Positions 24,969-33,060 of a DNA stretch of 64,000 nucleotides are shown piece after piece. The stretch is from GCA-003244245 sp963823755 (GTDB lineage Bacteria; Actinomycetota; Actinomycetes; Mycobacteriales; Pseudonocardiaceae), in NCBI GenBank assembly GCA_963823755.1, contig CAWGMP010000017.1:310001-374000 (forward strand). Reading direction: 5' to 3'. The notes below the pieces were generated by a model. It saw nothing but the letters and a program-made list of their open reading frames with translations. It made no database searches and was not told the origin of the DNA. The position numbers and the translations under genes were made by a program. Within the stretch, counting starts at the first letter, position 1; every line of letters begins with the position of its first letter.

Positions 24969-25286
24969 TTGGAAATCAAGGAAGCCCAGCAGCTCGCCTG
25001 GGCGAACAAGATCGCCAAAGGCTTCAACACGAACAATGTCCCCTTGGAGTTCATGCTGCTGCACGGCGAGATCGCGGAGAGCTTCCAGGCCTGGCGCCGA
25101 GCCCAGCCCGATCTCGGCGAGGAGCTGGCCGACGTAGCCCTCTACCTGTTCGCGCTCGCCGAGATGAACGGCGTCGATCTCGACGGCGAGATCGAGCGGA
25201 AGATCACCAAAAACGCCCACCGCCGGTACAGCAAAGACAGCAACGGCGTGCCGTTTCGGGTGTCCGAATCACTCCTCGAACAGTGA
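24969..25286 (+). CDS. MazG-like nucleotide pyrophosphohydrolase
   Basis: A 105-residue all-helical protein. It has the MazG-type metal site: LEFMLLHGEIAESFQAWR, with the ExxE pair, and DLGEELADVALYLFALAE, with the ExxD pair. It ends with NAHRRYSKDSNGVPF. Members hydrolyse NTPs or dNTPs to monophosphates as house-cleaning enzymes, and some occur in phages and defence loci. The start (TTG 24969 just after GGAG) is chosen because homology begins there. It is the last plus-strand gene of the island, and its 3' end overlaps a minus-strand methyltransferase scrap. Confidence 0.8.
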   Translation: MEIKEAQQLAWANKIAKGFNTNNVPLEFMLLHGEIAESFQAWRRAQPDLGEELADVALYLFALAEMNGVDLDGEIERKITKNAHRRYSKDSNGVPFRVSESLLEQ

Positions 25287-25424
25287 GGCGCGCCCGGCCA
25301 GTGCCGCGTCGATCTCCGTGCTGACCACGTTGTGCGCGCCCAGCCTATGCGCCAACAGGACGGCGTTGTAGCCGGTGCCGATCTCCAGCACCGGACCGTC
25401 ACTGATCGGTTCGCGCAGGCCGTG
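25269..25424 (-). pseudogene. PCMT-like methyltransferase fragment
   Basis: Read on the minus strand, about 50 codons give GLREPISDGPVLEIGTGY, then NAVLLAHRLGAHNVVSTE and IDAALAGRASLFEE before a stop at 25269-25271. This is the SAM-binding motif I and next strand of a PCMT-type methyltransferase, with no N- or C-terminal parts. The sequence differs from tgmC (ALQVGTGTGY, VTTVDIDPDL), so it is not a simple duplicate. It lies directly behind the nuoK stop, at the right-hand edge of the island. Confidence 0.65.
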
Positions 25425-25453
25425 CCTTCCGGGTGGAGGTTACGGGACGCGTC

Positions 25454-25753
25454 TCAGTACTTGAGCAGGTTCGCGTCGTCGACCGAGGCCGAGCGACGGG
25501 TCTTGAAGATCGCCATGATGATGGCCAGGCCCACCACCACCTCGGCGGCAGCCACGACCATCACGAAGAACGCCATGATCTGGCCGTCGAGCGTGCCGTT
25601 GATCCTGGAGAAAGTGATCAGGGTCAGGTTCACCGCGTTGAGCATCAGCTCGATGCACATGAACACCACGACCGCGTTGCGGCGCACCAGCACGCCGGTC
25701 GCACCGATGGTGAACAGCAGTGCCGACAGCAGCAGGTAATAGGTCGGAGTCAC
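25454..25753 (-). CDS. nuoK: NADH-quinone oxidoreductase subunit K
   Basis: A 99-residue protein with three transmembrane helices, the standard NuoK: TPTYYLLLSALLFTIGAT, VVFMCIELMLNAVNLTLI with the membrane-buried Glu needed for proton transfer, and FFVMVVAAAEVVVGLAII with the second buried Glu. GTG start at 25753 overlaps the nuoJ stop by four bases. It is the last gene of the nuoA-K part, and the inserted island begins about 30 bases after its stop. Confidence 0.96.
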   Translation of the reverse strand: MTPTYYLLLSALLFTIGATGVLVRRNAVVVFMCIELMLNAVNLTLITFSRINGTLDGQIMAFFVMVVAAAEVVVGLAIIMAIFKTRRSASVDDANLLKY

Positions 25754-26619
25754 CGGCCCTCCTCCTCCTGGTCGGGCGCCGTGGTCTGCACCGGTGCGCG
25801 CAGGGCGCGGGCATCCGGGTCTGCGCCGGCCCCGGCGACGCTGCGGACGTCGTCGTCCACGCGGTTGCGGGAGGTGGACTCGAGCAGCTCGGACAGCGAC
25901 TCGGGCGCCACCGAACCGTCCGGCAGCAGGGCCGGGGTGGCCACCGAGTTGATGGTGGCGAACACGCCGGGTCCGGGCAGCGGTGAGGGACGCGGACCGC
26001 GGATCCGGGCCTCCGCCCGCTCGCGCTGGGTCAACTTGCCCTGCTTGGTTCGCTCGGTGAAGGCCAGCACCATCGCGCCGACCGCGGCCGTGATCAGCAG
26101 CGCCGAGGTGAGCTCGAAGGGGAACAGGTAGTCGGTGTAGAGGAGCCGACCGAGATTGGCGACGTTGCCGCCGCCGGTGCTGTTGACCGTGGCCAGCCCG
26201 GCTGCGGTGACCCCGGCGAAGGCCCGGTCCAGCATCGCCACCAGCAGCACGGCCAGCCCGATCCCGCCCAGGGCAGCGGCGACCCGCTGGCCGCGCAGCA
26301 CCTCGACCACCGAGTCGGCGCTTTCCTTGCCCACCAACATCAGCACGAACAAGAACAGCATCATGATCGCGCCGGTGTAGACGATGATCTGCACGAAACC
26401 CAGGAACGGCGCTTGCTGGACCATGTACAGCGCGCCCAGACACAGCATGGCCTGGGCCAACCACAGTGCCGAATGCACCGCGTTGCGGGCGAAGACCATG
26501 GCCAGCCCACCGGCCAGCGCGAGCGGGCCCAGGATCCAGAATGCGACGGTCTCCCCGATCCCGATGGTGTCGGCAGGCACCGGGACCTGCTGGGTGAGCA
26601 GGACGCTCAGCGGGTTCAT
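25750..26619 (-). CDS. nuoJ: NADH-quinone oxidoreductase subunit J
   Basis: A 289-residue membrane subunit. The five-helix core holds ETVAFWILGPLALAGGLAM, NAVHSALWLAQAMLCLGA, FLGFVQIIVYTGAIMMLF and LFVLMLVGKES, all NuoJ hallmarks. The cytoplasmic C-terminal tail of about 80 residues (from ERTKQGKLTQRERAEARI) is acidic and variable, as in other actinobacteria. It overlaps nuoI by four bases at its start and nuoK at its stop. Confidence 0.95.
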   Translation of the reverse strand: MNPLSVLLTQQVPVPADTIGIGETVAFWILGPLALAGGLAMVFARNAVHSALWLAQAMLCLGALYMVQQAPFLGFVQIIVYTGAIMMLFLFVLMLVGKESADSVVEVLRGQRVAAALGGIGLAVLLVAMLDRAFAGVTAAGLATVNSTGGGNVANLGRLLYTDYLFPFELTSALLITAAVGAMVLAFTERTKQGKLTQRERAEARIRGPRPSPLPGPGVFATINSVATPALLPDGSVAPESLSELLESTSRNRVDDDVRSVAGAGADPDARALRAPVQTTAPDQEEEGR

Positions 26620-27152
26620 CGGTGCTCCTCGCCCACCGCACTAGACCGTTCCAGGGTCGGTCCTTGCACGTAGTAGTCCTGCTCGGTGTCGCCCAGCCGC
26701 ATCGGGTGCGGGGGTTGCTCCATTCCGGCCAGCAGCGGCGCCAGCAGGTCCTCCTTGGTGTAGATGAGGTCCTGGCGGTTGTCGTCGGCCACTTCGTACT
26801 CGTTGGTCATGGTCAACGAGCGGGTCGGGCAGGCCTCGACGCACAGGCCGCAGCCGATGCAACGCAGGTAGTTGATCTGGTAGATCGCGCCGTAGCGCTC
26901 CCCGGGCGAGTAGCGGGCCTCCTCGGTGTTGTCCGCGCCCTCGACGTAGATCGCGTCCGCCGGGCAGGCCCAGGCGCACAGCTCACACCCCACGCATTTC
27001 TCCAGTCCATCCGGATGCCGGTTGAGCTGGTGACGGCCGTGATAACGCGGTGCGGTGATCTTTTTGACCTCGGGATACTCCTCGGTCACCACCTTCTTGA
27101 ACATCGTCGAGAAGGTGACCCCGAAACCCTTGACCGGATCAAGCAGTCCCAT
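26616..27152 (-). CDS. nuoI: NADH-quinone oxidoreductase subunit I
   Basis: A 178-residue ferredoxin-like subunit with two complete [4Fe-4S] motifs: CVGCELCAWACPADAI and CIGCGLCVEACPTRSL. These carry clusters N6a and N6b in the peripheral arm, near the membrane. The N-terminal amphipathic part (KGFGVTFSTMFKKVVTEE) is typical. Its start overlaps the end of nuoH by 14 bases. Confidence 0.96.
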   Translation of the reverse strand: MGLLDPVKGFGVTFSTMFKKVVTEEYPEVKKITAPRYHGRHQLNRHPDGLEKCVGCELCAWACPADAIYVEGADNTEEARYSPGERYGAIYQINYLRCIGCGLCVEACPTRSLTMTNEYEVADDNRQDLIYTKEDLLAPLLAGMEQPPHPMRLGDTEQDYYVQGPTLERSSAVGEEHR

Positions 27153-28446
27153 GGCCGTCCTCCTGCCTCGCTGGTGGCCCGCCGTTTGTCAGCCCGACCG
27201 CGGATACGGTGGCACTTACTGCGGGGCGCCGGGGTGGTGATGGTGGTACCACCAGGTCCAGTGGGGGTAATGGGTAGTCCGAGCCGGCGGTGGGCACTTC
27301 GTGGGTGCCCTCGGCGGGATCTCGTGGGGGTAGCAGGAAGGCGACGACCAGCAGCATGACCAGCACGATGCCGCCGACGACGAGGATCTCCCGGGGCGTG
27401 ACCGCAGAGCCCCGCAGCGCCCGGGCGCCGGAGACCAGCACGATCCACACCAGGCTGCCCGGTACCAGGACCTTCCAGCCCAGGGTCATGAACTGGTCAT
27501 AACGCATCCGGGGCAAGGTGCCGCGCAACCAGACGAACACGAACAAGAAGACCAGCATCTTGCCCAGAAACCACCACGGCCCCCACCAGCCGCGGTCTAG
27601 TGGTCCCCCGGCCAGCGGCCAGGGGGCGTGCCAGCCACCGAGGAACAGCGTGGTCGCCATCGCCGAGACGGTGACCATGTTGACGTACTCGGCGAGGAAG
27701 AACAGTGCGAACTTCAGTGAGGAGTACTCGGTGTGAAATCCCCCGACGAGCTCTGACTCCGCCTCGGGCAGATCGAACGGCGCCCGGTTGGTCTCACCCA
27801 CCATCGACACGCAGAACACCACGAAACTGGGGAACAGCAAGAACACAAACCACCACTGCCGAGACTGCGCGGCCACGATGTCAGCAGTAGACAACGAACC
27901 CGAATACAGGATCACCGCGACGATCGACAACCCCAGAGCGATCTCATAGGAGATCACCTGGGCAGCCGACCGCAACGACCCCAACAGCGGGTAGGGCGAA
28001 CCCGACGACCACCCCGACAACACGATCCCGTAAACCCCCAACGAGGAACAGGCCAACACCACCAGCACCCCCACCGGCAAGTCAGCGATCTGCAACACAG
28101 TGCGCTCACCGAAGATCGACACCTCACCGCCGAGGGGGACCACCGAGAACGCGGTGAACGCGGTCACCGTCGAGATCACCGGGGCCAGCACATACACCCA
28201 ACGGTCAGCCATGACCGGCTGGATATCCTCCTTGAACGCCAGCTTGAGCCCATCAGCCAACGACTGCAGCAACCCGAAGGGCCCGACCCGGTTAGGACCC
28301 GGCCGATGCTGCATCCGCCCGACCACCCGGCGCTCCATCCAGATCATGAACAACGTCATGACCATCAGGAACGCGAAGATCACCACAACCTTCGCCACGG
28401 TGAGCCACAGCGGATCATCGGCCAGCAATGCCTCGGTGGGAGTCAT
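27139..28446 (-). CDS. nuoH: NADH-quinone oxidoreductase subunit H
   Basis: A 435-residue, 8-9-helix subunit that shapes the quinone tunnel: IWMERRVVGRMQHRPGPN, GPFGLLQSLADGLKLAFK and VYGIVLSGWSSGSPYPLLG, NRAPFDLPEAESELVGGFH and LRGTLPRMRYDQFMTLGW. The loop EAESELVGGFHTEYS is the acidic funnel. The C-terminal extension of about 70 residues, Pro/Thr-rich, is an actinobacterial addition. ATG start overlaps the nuoG stop. Confidence 0.96.
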   Translation of the reverse strand: MTPTEALLADDPLWLTVAKVVVIFAFLMVMTLFMIWMERRVVGRMQHRPGPNRVGPFGLLQSLADGLKLAFKEDIQPVMADRWVYVLAPVISTVTAFTAFSVVPLGGEVSIFGERTVLQIADLPVGVLVVLACSSLGVYGIVLSGWSSGSPYPLLGSLRSAAQVISYEIALGLSIVAVILYSGSLSTADIVAAQSRQWWFVFLLFPSFVVFCVSMVGETNRAPFDLPEAESELVGGFHTEYSSLKFALFFLAEYVNMVTVSAMATTLFLGGWHAPWPLAGGPLDRGWWGPWWFLGKMLVFLFVFVWLRGTLPRMRYDQFMTLGWKVLVPGSLVWIVLVSGARALRGSAVTPREILVVGGIVLVMLLVVAFLLPPRDPAEGTHEVPTAGSDYPLPPLDLVVPPSPPRRPAVSATVSAVGLTNGGPPARQEDGHGTA

Positions 28447-30950
28447 GACGTGCCTTCCCGTGGCGTCTCGAAGGCCGTGTCGGTTGCGCGGCCACTGCCG
28501 TTCCCGCGGCGCACGGTGACCACAGTGCCGTGACCGGCACCGAGGCTGCTCCGGACGGTAGCGGGTCCGGAATTACCCGGCACCCACACCACGCCCGGGG
28601 GGAGGTCGGCGGCCGCGGTCGGCAACGTCACCGAACCCCGCTGGGTGGACACCGTGACCTCCCCACCGAGGTGCACCCCGAGATCGGTGGCGGTGGCCTC
28701 GGACAGCAACGCGACCGCGGGCCGGGCGGTGCCGGCCAGGTGCGGCTCGCCGTCTTGCATCGACCCGTTGTCCAGCAGCCGGCGCCAGGTGGCCAGCAAG
28801 GCCGTCCCCTTCTCGAGATCCGGCAGCGGCGTTGCGGCCACCTGCGGGAACTCCACCCGGCCGCCGGCGCGCCTGCCGAGCGCGAGGAGACCCGCCCAGG
28901 CCGCGGCCGGAGTCTGGGTGAACAGATCGACGTCCATCTCGACGGCGAGGCTGTCCAGCACGCGGCAGTCGGACAGGGCGGCGCGGCTGGTATTGGCACC
29001 GGAGGAGAGCGTGCTGCCCAACTCCCGGCGGCGGCCCTCCCAGTCGAGGTAACTTCCGGTCTTCTCCAGCGCCGAGGCGATCGGCAGCACAACGTCGGCC
29101 GCCTCGGTCACCGCCGACGGCCGCATCTCCAGGCTCACCACGAACCTGGCCCGGCTCAGCGCCTGCTCGGCCAGCTGCGGATCCGGTAGGTCGGAGGGGT
29201 CCACCCCGCCGACGACCAAGCCGCCCAGCCGCCCAGCCGCCGCGGCGGCCACGATCCCGGCGGTGTCCCGACCGGGTCTGCTCGGCAACGTCACACCCCA
29301 GGCGGTCTCGACCTCGGCTCGGGCCACCGGATCGGTGATCAAACGGCCGCCGGGGAGCAGCGTCGGCGCCGCTCCGGCTTCCAGGGCACCGCGCTCCCCG
29401 GCCCGCCGCGGGATCCAGGCCATCCGGGCACCGGTGCTCGCAGCCAGCCGGACCACCGCGGAGTACAGCCCGGGCACCTCGGCTGCGCGCTCACCGACCA
29501 GCAGCACCGCCCCGGGCACGCACAACGCGTCGCGCGCCGGGCCGTCCAGGGTGTCCAGGGCGTCGGGCTCACCACCGGGGGGCACCCGCACCAGCGTGCC
29601 GAGGGTCCGGCGTACCGCGGGGGTGGTGAACTGTCCGAGGTGCCACACCGGCATGCGGCGATCGCGCGCGGCGCGGCGCAGCCGCAGGTACACGATCGGC
29701 GACTCCTCCTCGGGCTCGAAGGCCACGCAGAGCACGGCGGGGGCGGCGCTGAGGTCGTCGTAGGTCACTCCACCGGTGTCCGGGGCGACGCCGACCACGT
29801 GCGCGGTCAGGAAGCGCAGCTCCTCAGCCGAGTGTGGCCGGGCGCGGAAGTCGATGTCGTTGGTAGCCAGCGCGACCCGGGCGAACTTCGCGTAGGCGTA
29901 GGCGTCCTCGGTGGTCAGCCGGCCACCGGTGAGCACTCCGACGCCGGCATCCTTGGCTTCCAGCAGCCCCGTGGCCGCCGCCTGCAGCGCCTCGGTCCAG
30001 GAAGCCGGACGCAATTCAGCACCGGGGGAATCCCGGACCAGCGGCCGGGTGATCCGGTCCTCGGCGCTGGCGTAGGCGAAGGCGAAGCGACCCTTGTCGC
30101 AGTTCCACTCCTGGTTGACCTGCGGGTCGTTCCCGGCCAGCCGGCGCAGCACGATGCCCCGCCGCCAGTCGGTGCGCTGCGCGCAGCCACTCGCGCAGTG
30201 TTCGCACACTCCGCGGGTGGAGACCAGGTCGAAGGGCCGGGATCGGAACCGGTAGGCGGCGCTGGTCAGCGCACCGACCGGGCAGATCTGGATGGTGTTG
30301 CCGGAGAAGTAGGACTGGAATGGCTTGTCGGCGGCCACCCCGACCTGCTGGTCGGAGCCGCGTTCGAGCATGTCGATGAACTCGTCCCCGGCGATCTGCT
30401 CGGAGAAGCGGGTGCAGCGCGCGCAGAGCACGCAGCGCTCCCGGTCCAGCAGCACCTGGGTGGAGATCGGGATCGGTTTGGCGAAGGTGCGTTTGGTCTC
30501 GGTGAACCGGGAGTCCGCCCGGCCGTTGGACAGCGCCTGGTTCTGCAGCGGGCACTCGCCGCCCTTGTCGCAGATCGGGCAGTCCAGCGGGTGGTTGATC
30601 AGCAAGAGTTCCATGACGCCTTGCTGGGCTTTGTCGGCTACCGCCGAGGTGTGTTGGGTCTTCACGACCATGCCCTCGGCGACCGTGAGGCTGCAGCTGG
30701 CCTGCGGTTTGGGCATCGGGCGCCCGCCCATCTCCACCTCGACCAGGCACTGCCGGCAGGCGGCGACCGGGTCGAGCAGCGGGTGGTCGCAGAACCGCGG
30801 CACGATGATGCCCAGCCGCTCGCAGGCTCGGATCACCAGCTCACCCTTGGGAGCGTCGACCTCGCGACCGTCGATGGTCAGCCGCACATGCCCCTCCGGC
30901 ACGGCCCTCCCCGCGCCTGGAACATTGCCGGCCTGCGCTGCCAGCGTCAT
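28443..30950 (-). CDS. nuoG: NADH-quinone oxidoreductase subunit G
   Basis: A subunit of about 835 residues. The N-terminal [2Fe-2S] domain (VRLTIDGREVDAPKGEL, RFCDHPLLDPVAACRQCLVE) is followed by the HxxxCxxCxxxxxC-type site in PLDCPICDKGGECPLQNQ and the [4Fe-4S] motifs LCARCTRFSEQIAG, CEHCASGCAQRTDWRRG. The C-terminal half is a molybdopterin-oxidoreductase-like fold without obvious cofactor function. The open frame extends to 31034, but ATG 30950 overlaps the nuoF stop and matches the family start. Confidence 0.95.
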   Translation of the reverse strand: MTLAAQAGNVPGAGRAVPEGHVRLTIDGREVDAPKGELVIRACERLGIIVPRFCDHPLLDPVAACRQCLVEVEMGGRPMPKPQASCSLTVAEGMVVKTQHTSAVADKAQQGVMELLLINHPLDCPICDKGGECPLQNQALSNGRADSRFTETKRTFAKPIPISTQVLLDRERCVLCARCTRFSEQIAGDEFIDMLERGSDQQVGVAADKPFQSYFSGNTIQICPVGALTSAAYRFRSRPFDLVSTRGVCEHCASGCAQRTDWRRGIVLRRLAGNDPQVNQEWNCDKGRFAFAYASAEDRITRPLVRDSPGAELRPASWTEALQAAATGLLEAKDAGVGVLTGGRLTTEDAYAYAKFARVALATNDIDFRARPHSAEELRFLTAHVVGVAPDTGGVTYDDLSAAPAVLCVAFEPEEESPIVYLRLRRAARDRRMPVWHLGQFTTPAVRRTLGTLVRVPPGGEPDALDTLDGPARDALCVPGAVLLVGERAAEVPGLYSAVVRLAASTGARMAWIPRRAGERGALEAGAAPTLLPGGRLITDPVARAEVETAWGVTLPSRPGRDTAGIVAAAAAGRLGGLVVGGVDPSDLPDPQLAEQALSRARFVVSLEMRPSAVTEAADVVLPIASALEKTGSYLDWEGRRRELGSTLSSGANTSRAALSDCRVLDSLAVEMDVDLFTQTPAAAWAGLLALGRRAGGRVEFPQVAATPLPDLEKGTALLATWRRLLDNGSMQDGEPHLAGTARPAVALLSEATATDLGVHLGGEVTVSTQRGSVTLPTAAADLPPGVVWVPGNSGPATVRSSLGAGHGTVVTVRRGNGSGRATDTAFETPREGTS

Positions 30951-32332
30951 CGGTGCGGCTCCATTACCTTGATCCGTTGGGCTGGCTTCACCTGCGCCTT
31001 GGCCGGCTCGACGACGCCGGGTTGCGTGGCACACAGGTCCAAGAACTCCTGGCGGAAGTACTTGATGCCGCTGATGATGGGGCTGGCGGCACCATCCCCG
31101 AGGGCGCAGAACGACCGGCCCAGGATGTTGTCACAGACGTCCAGCATGGTCTCCACATCGGTAGCCGTGCCCTCGTGGCGCACCATCCGCTGCAGGATCT
31201 GGGTCAGCCAGTAGGTGCCCTCCCGGCACGGGGTGCACTTACCGCAGGACTCGTGCTTGTAGAACTCGGTCCACTTCATCACTGCCCACGGCACGCTCAC
31301 ACTCGTGTCGAAGACCATCACCGCGGTGGTACCCAGCATGGAGCCGGCCGCCGCAGCGCCCTCGAAGTCCAGCGGGATATCCAGATGCTCGGCGGTGAGC
31401 ATGGGGGTGGAGGAACCGCCCGGCGTCCAGAACTTCAACGGGCCGCCCTTCATCCCGCCGGCCAGCTCCAGCAACTCGCGCAACGTGATACCCAGCGGGG
31501 CCTCGTACTGCCCCGGCCGCTGCACGTGCCCGGAGATCGAGTAGATCTTCGGGCCGGGGGATTTCTCGGTACCCATCGTGCGGAACCAGTCCGACCCGCC
31601 ATTGACGATGTAGGGCACGCTGCAGATGGTCTCGACGTTGTTCACCACCGTGGGTGCGGCGTAGAGGCCGGAGGTGGCCGGGAACGGTGGTTTGAGCCGT
31701 GGCTGGCCCCGCCGGCCCTCCAACGAGTCGAGCAGCGCGGTCTCCTCACCGCAGATGTAGGCACCCGCGCCCGCGTGAATCACGATGTCGAGGTCGAAGC
31801 CCGAGCCGAGGATGTCCTTGCCCAGGTACCCGGCCTCAGCGGCCTCGTTCACCGCTTGCTGCAGCCGGCGGTGGCAGTGCAGCATCTCGCCGCGGACGTA
31901 GATGAAGCATTGGTGGGCGCGGATCGCGTAGCTGGTGATGATGCAGCCTTCGATCAGCGAGTGCGGGTCGGCCATCATCAGTGGCACGTCCTTGCACGTG
32001 CCCGGCTCGCCCTCGTCCGCATTGATCACCAGGTACTTGGGCTTGGCCGCCGCCCCGGTGGCCTGCTCGCCCGGTGTGGCCTGCGGGATGAAGCTCCACT
32101 TCAAGCCGGTGGGAAAGCCCGCCCCACCACGCCCGCGCAGTCCCGAGTCCTTGATCAACTGGATCAGCTGGTCCGGCTGTGCGGCCAGCGCGGTGTGCAA
32201 GGCGGTGTAGCCCTCGAGCTGGGTGTAGGTGTCGAGGGTCCAGGACTTGGGCGACGGCCACCGCCGGGTCAGCACCGGCGTGAGCGTCTGCTCGGTCACG
32301 GCCCCTCCTGCTGTCGCTGCTGTGCTGGTCAC
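30947..32332 (-). CDS. nuoF: NADH-quinone oxidoreductase subunit F
   Basis: A 461-residue flavoprotein that accepts electrons from NADH. Residues near 70-85 (GLRGRGGAGFPTGLKWSF) are the NADH/FMN glycine-rich loop. VINADEGEPGTCKD and AGAGAYICGEETALLDSLEG follow. The C-terminal HESCGKCTPCREGTYWL plus FCALGDGAASPI supply the N3 [4Fe-4S] ligands. It overlaps nuoE and nuoG by four bases each. Confidence 0.97.
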   Translation of the reverse strand: MTSTAATAGGAVTEQTLTPVLTRRWPSPKSWTLDTYTQLEGYTALHTALAAQPDQLIQLIKDSGLRGRGGAGFPTGLKWSFIPQATPGEQATGAAAKPKYLVINADEGEPGTCKDVPLMMADPHSLIEGCIITSYAIRAHQCFIYVRGEMLHCHRRLQQAVNEAAEAGYLGKDILGSGFDLDIVIHAGAGAYICGEETALLDSLEGRRGQPRLKPPFPATSGLYAAPTVVNNVETICSVPYIVNGGSDWFRTMGTEKSPGPKIYSISGHVQRPGQYEAPLGITLRELLELAGGMKGGPLKFWTPGGSSTPMLTAEHLDIPLDFEGAAAAGSMLGTTAVMVFDTSVSVPWAVMKWTEFYKHESCGKCTPCREGTYWLTQILQRMVRHEGTATDVETMLDVCDNILGRSFCALGDGAASPIISGIKYFRQEFLDLCATQPGVVEPAKAQVKPAQRIKVMEPHR

Positions 32333-33060
32333 TTTTTTTCAGCCACGGTCGGTAACGGCGGGGCCTCGTCGGGCATCGCCGGCGCCCGCCAGCCTTTCTC
32401 CTCGGCGAGCCGGTTGCCGGCCAGCGTCTCGGGCGCCGCCGACGGCGCGTCCACCGCGTCGCGCAGCTGCTGGGGCTCGTCGGAGAAACCGGCGAGTTGC
32501 AGCTCGGCGGTCCGCCAGTCGGTCAATGGGGCCCCGCGGGTCGGCGCTGGCGCCTCCCCGTGGCGTAGCGCGTCCACCAAGGCCACCGCTGAGTCCGCGG
32601 TCTGGTTGTCGTAGAACTCGTAGTCCACCTGCAGCACCGGCGCCAGGTCACAAGCCGCCAGACATTCGGCGTGCTCCAGGGTGATCGAGCCCTTCGAACC
32701 CGGCTGGCCTGCGGTCTCCTCATGCCCGACCCCGAGCCGCTTGCACAGTCTCGAGTAGATCTCGTCGCCGCCCAGCGCTGCGCACAGCGTGTTGGTGCAC
32801 ACGCTGACCAGGTGCTCACCGCCAGGTCTGCGCTTGTACATGGTGTAGAAAGTGACCACAGCGCTCACCTCGGCGGTGGTGATCCCCAGCTGCTGCGCAC
32901 AGAATGCGATGCCGTCCTGGCTGACGTAGCCCTGCACGCTTTGCACCAGATGCAACATGGGCAACAGCGCGGACCGGGACTGCGGGTAGCGCGCAACGAT
33001 CTCCTTCGCCCGCTGCCTGGTCAGGTCGTCGAACACGTCGGTGCCGACAGCCGCGCTCAT
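32329..33060 (-). CDS. nuoE: NADH-quinone oxidoreductase subunit E
   Basis: A 243-residue thioredoxin-like [2Fe-2S] subunit. RYPQSRSALLPMLHLVQS and SAVVTFYTMYKRRPGGEH form the N-terminal bundle. The cluster ligands lie in VSVCTNTLCAALGG and EHAECLAACDLAPVLQVD (C-x4-C and C-x3-C). The tail after residue 170 is longer than in enterobacteria and low in complexity, common in actinobacteria. Confidence 0.95.
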   Translation of the reverse strand: MSAAVGTDVFDDLTRQRAKEIVARYPQSRSALLPMLHLVQSVQGYVSQDGIAFCAQQLGITTAEVSAVVTFYTMYKRRPGGEHLVSVCTNTLCAALGGDEIYSRLCKRLGVGHEETAGQPGSKGSITLEHAECLAACDLAPVLQVDYEFYDNQTADSAVALVDALRHGEAPAPTRGAPLTDWRTAELQLAGFSDEPQQLRDAVDAPSAAPETLAGNRLAEEKGWRAPAMPDEAPPLPTVAEKK

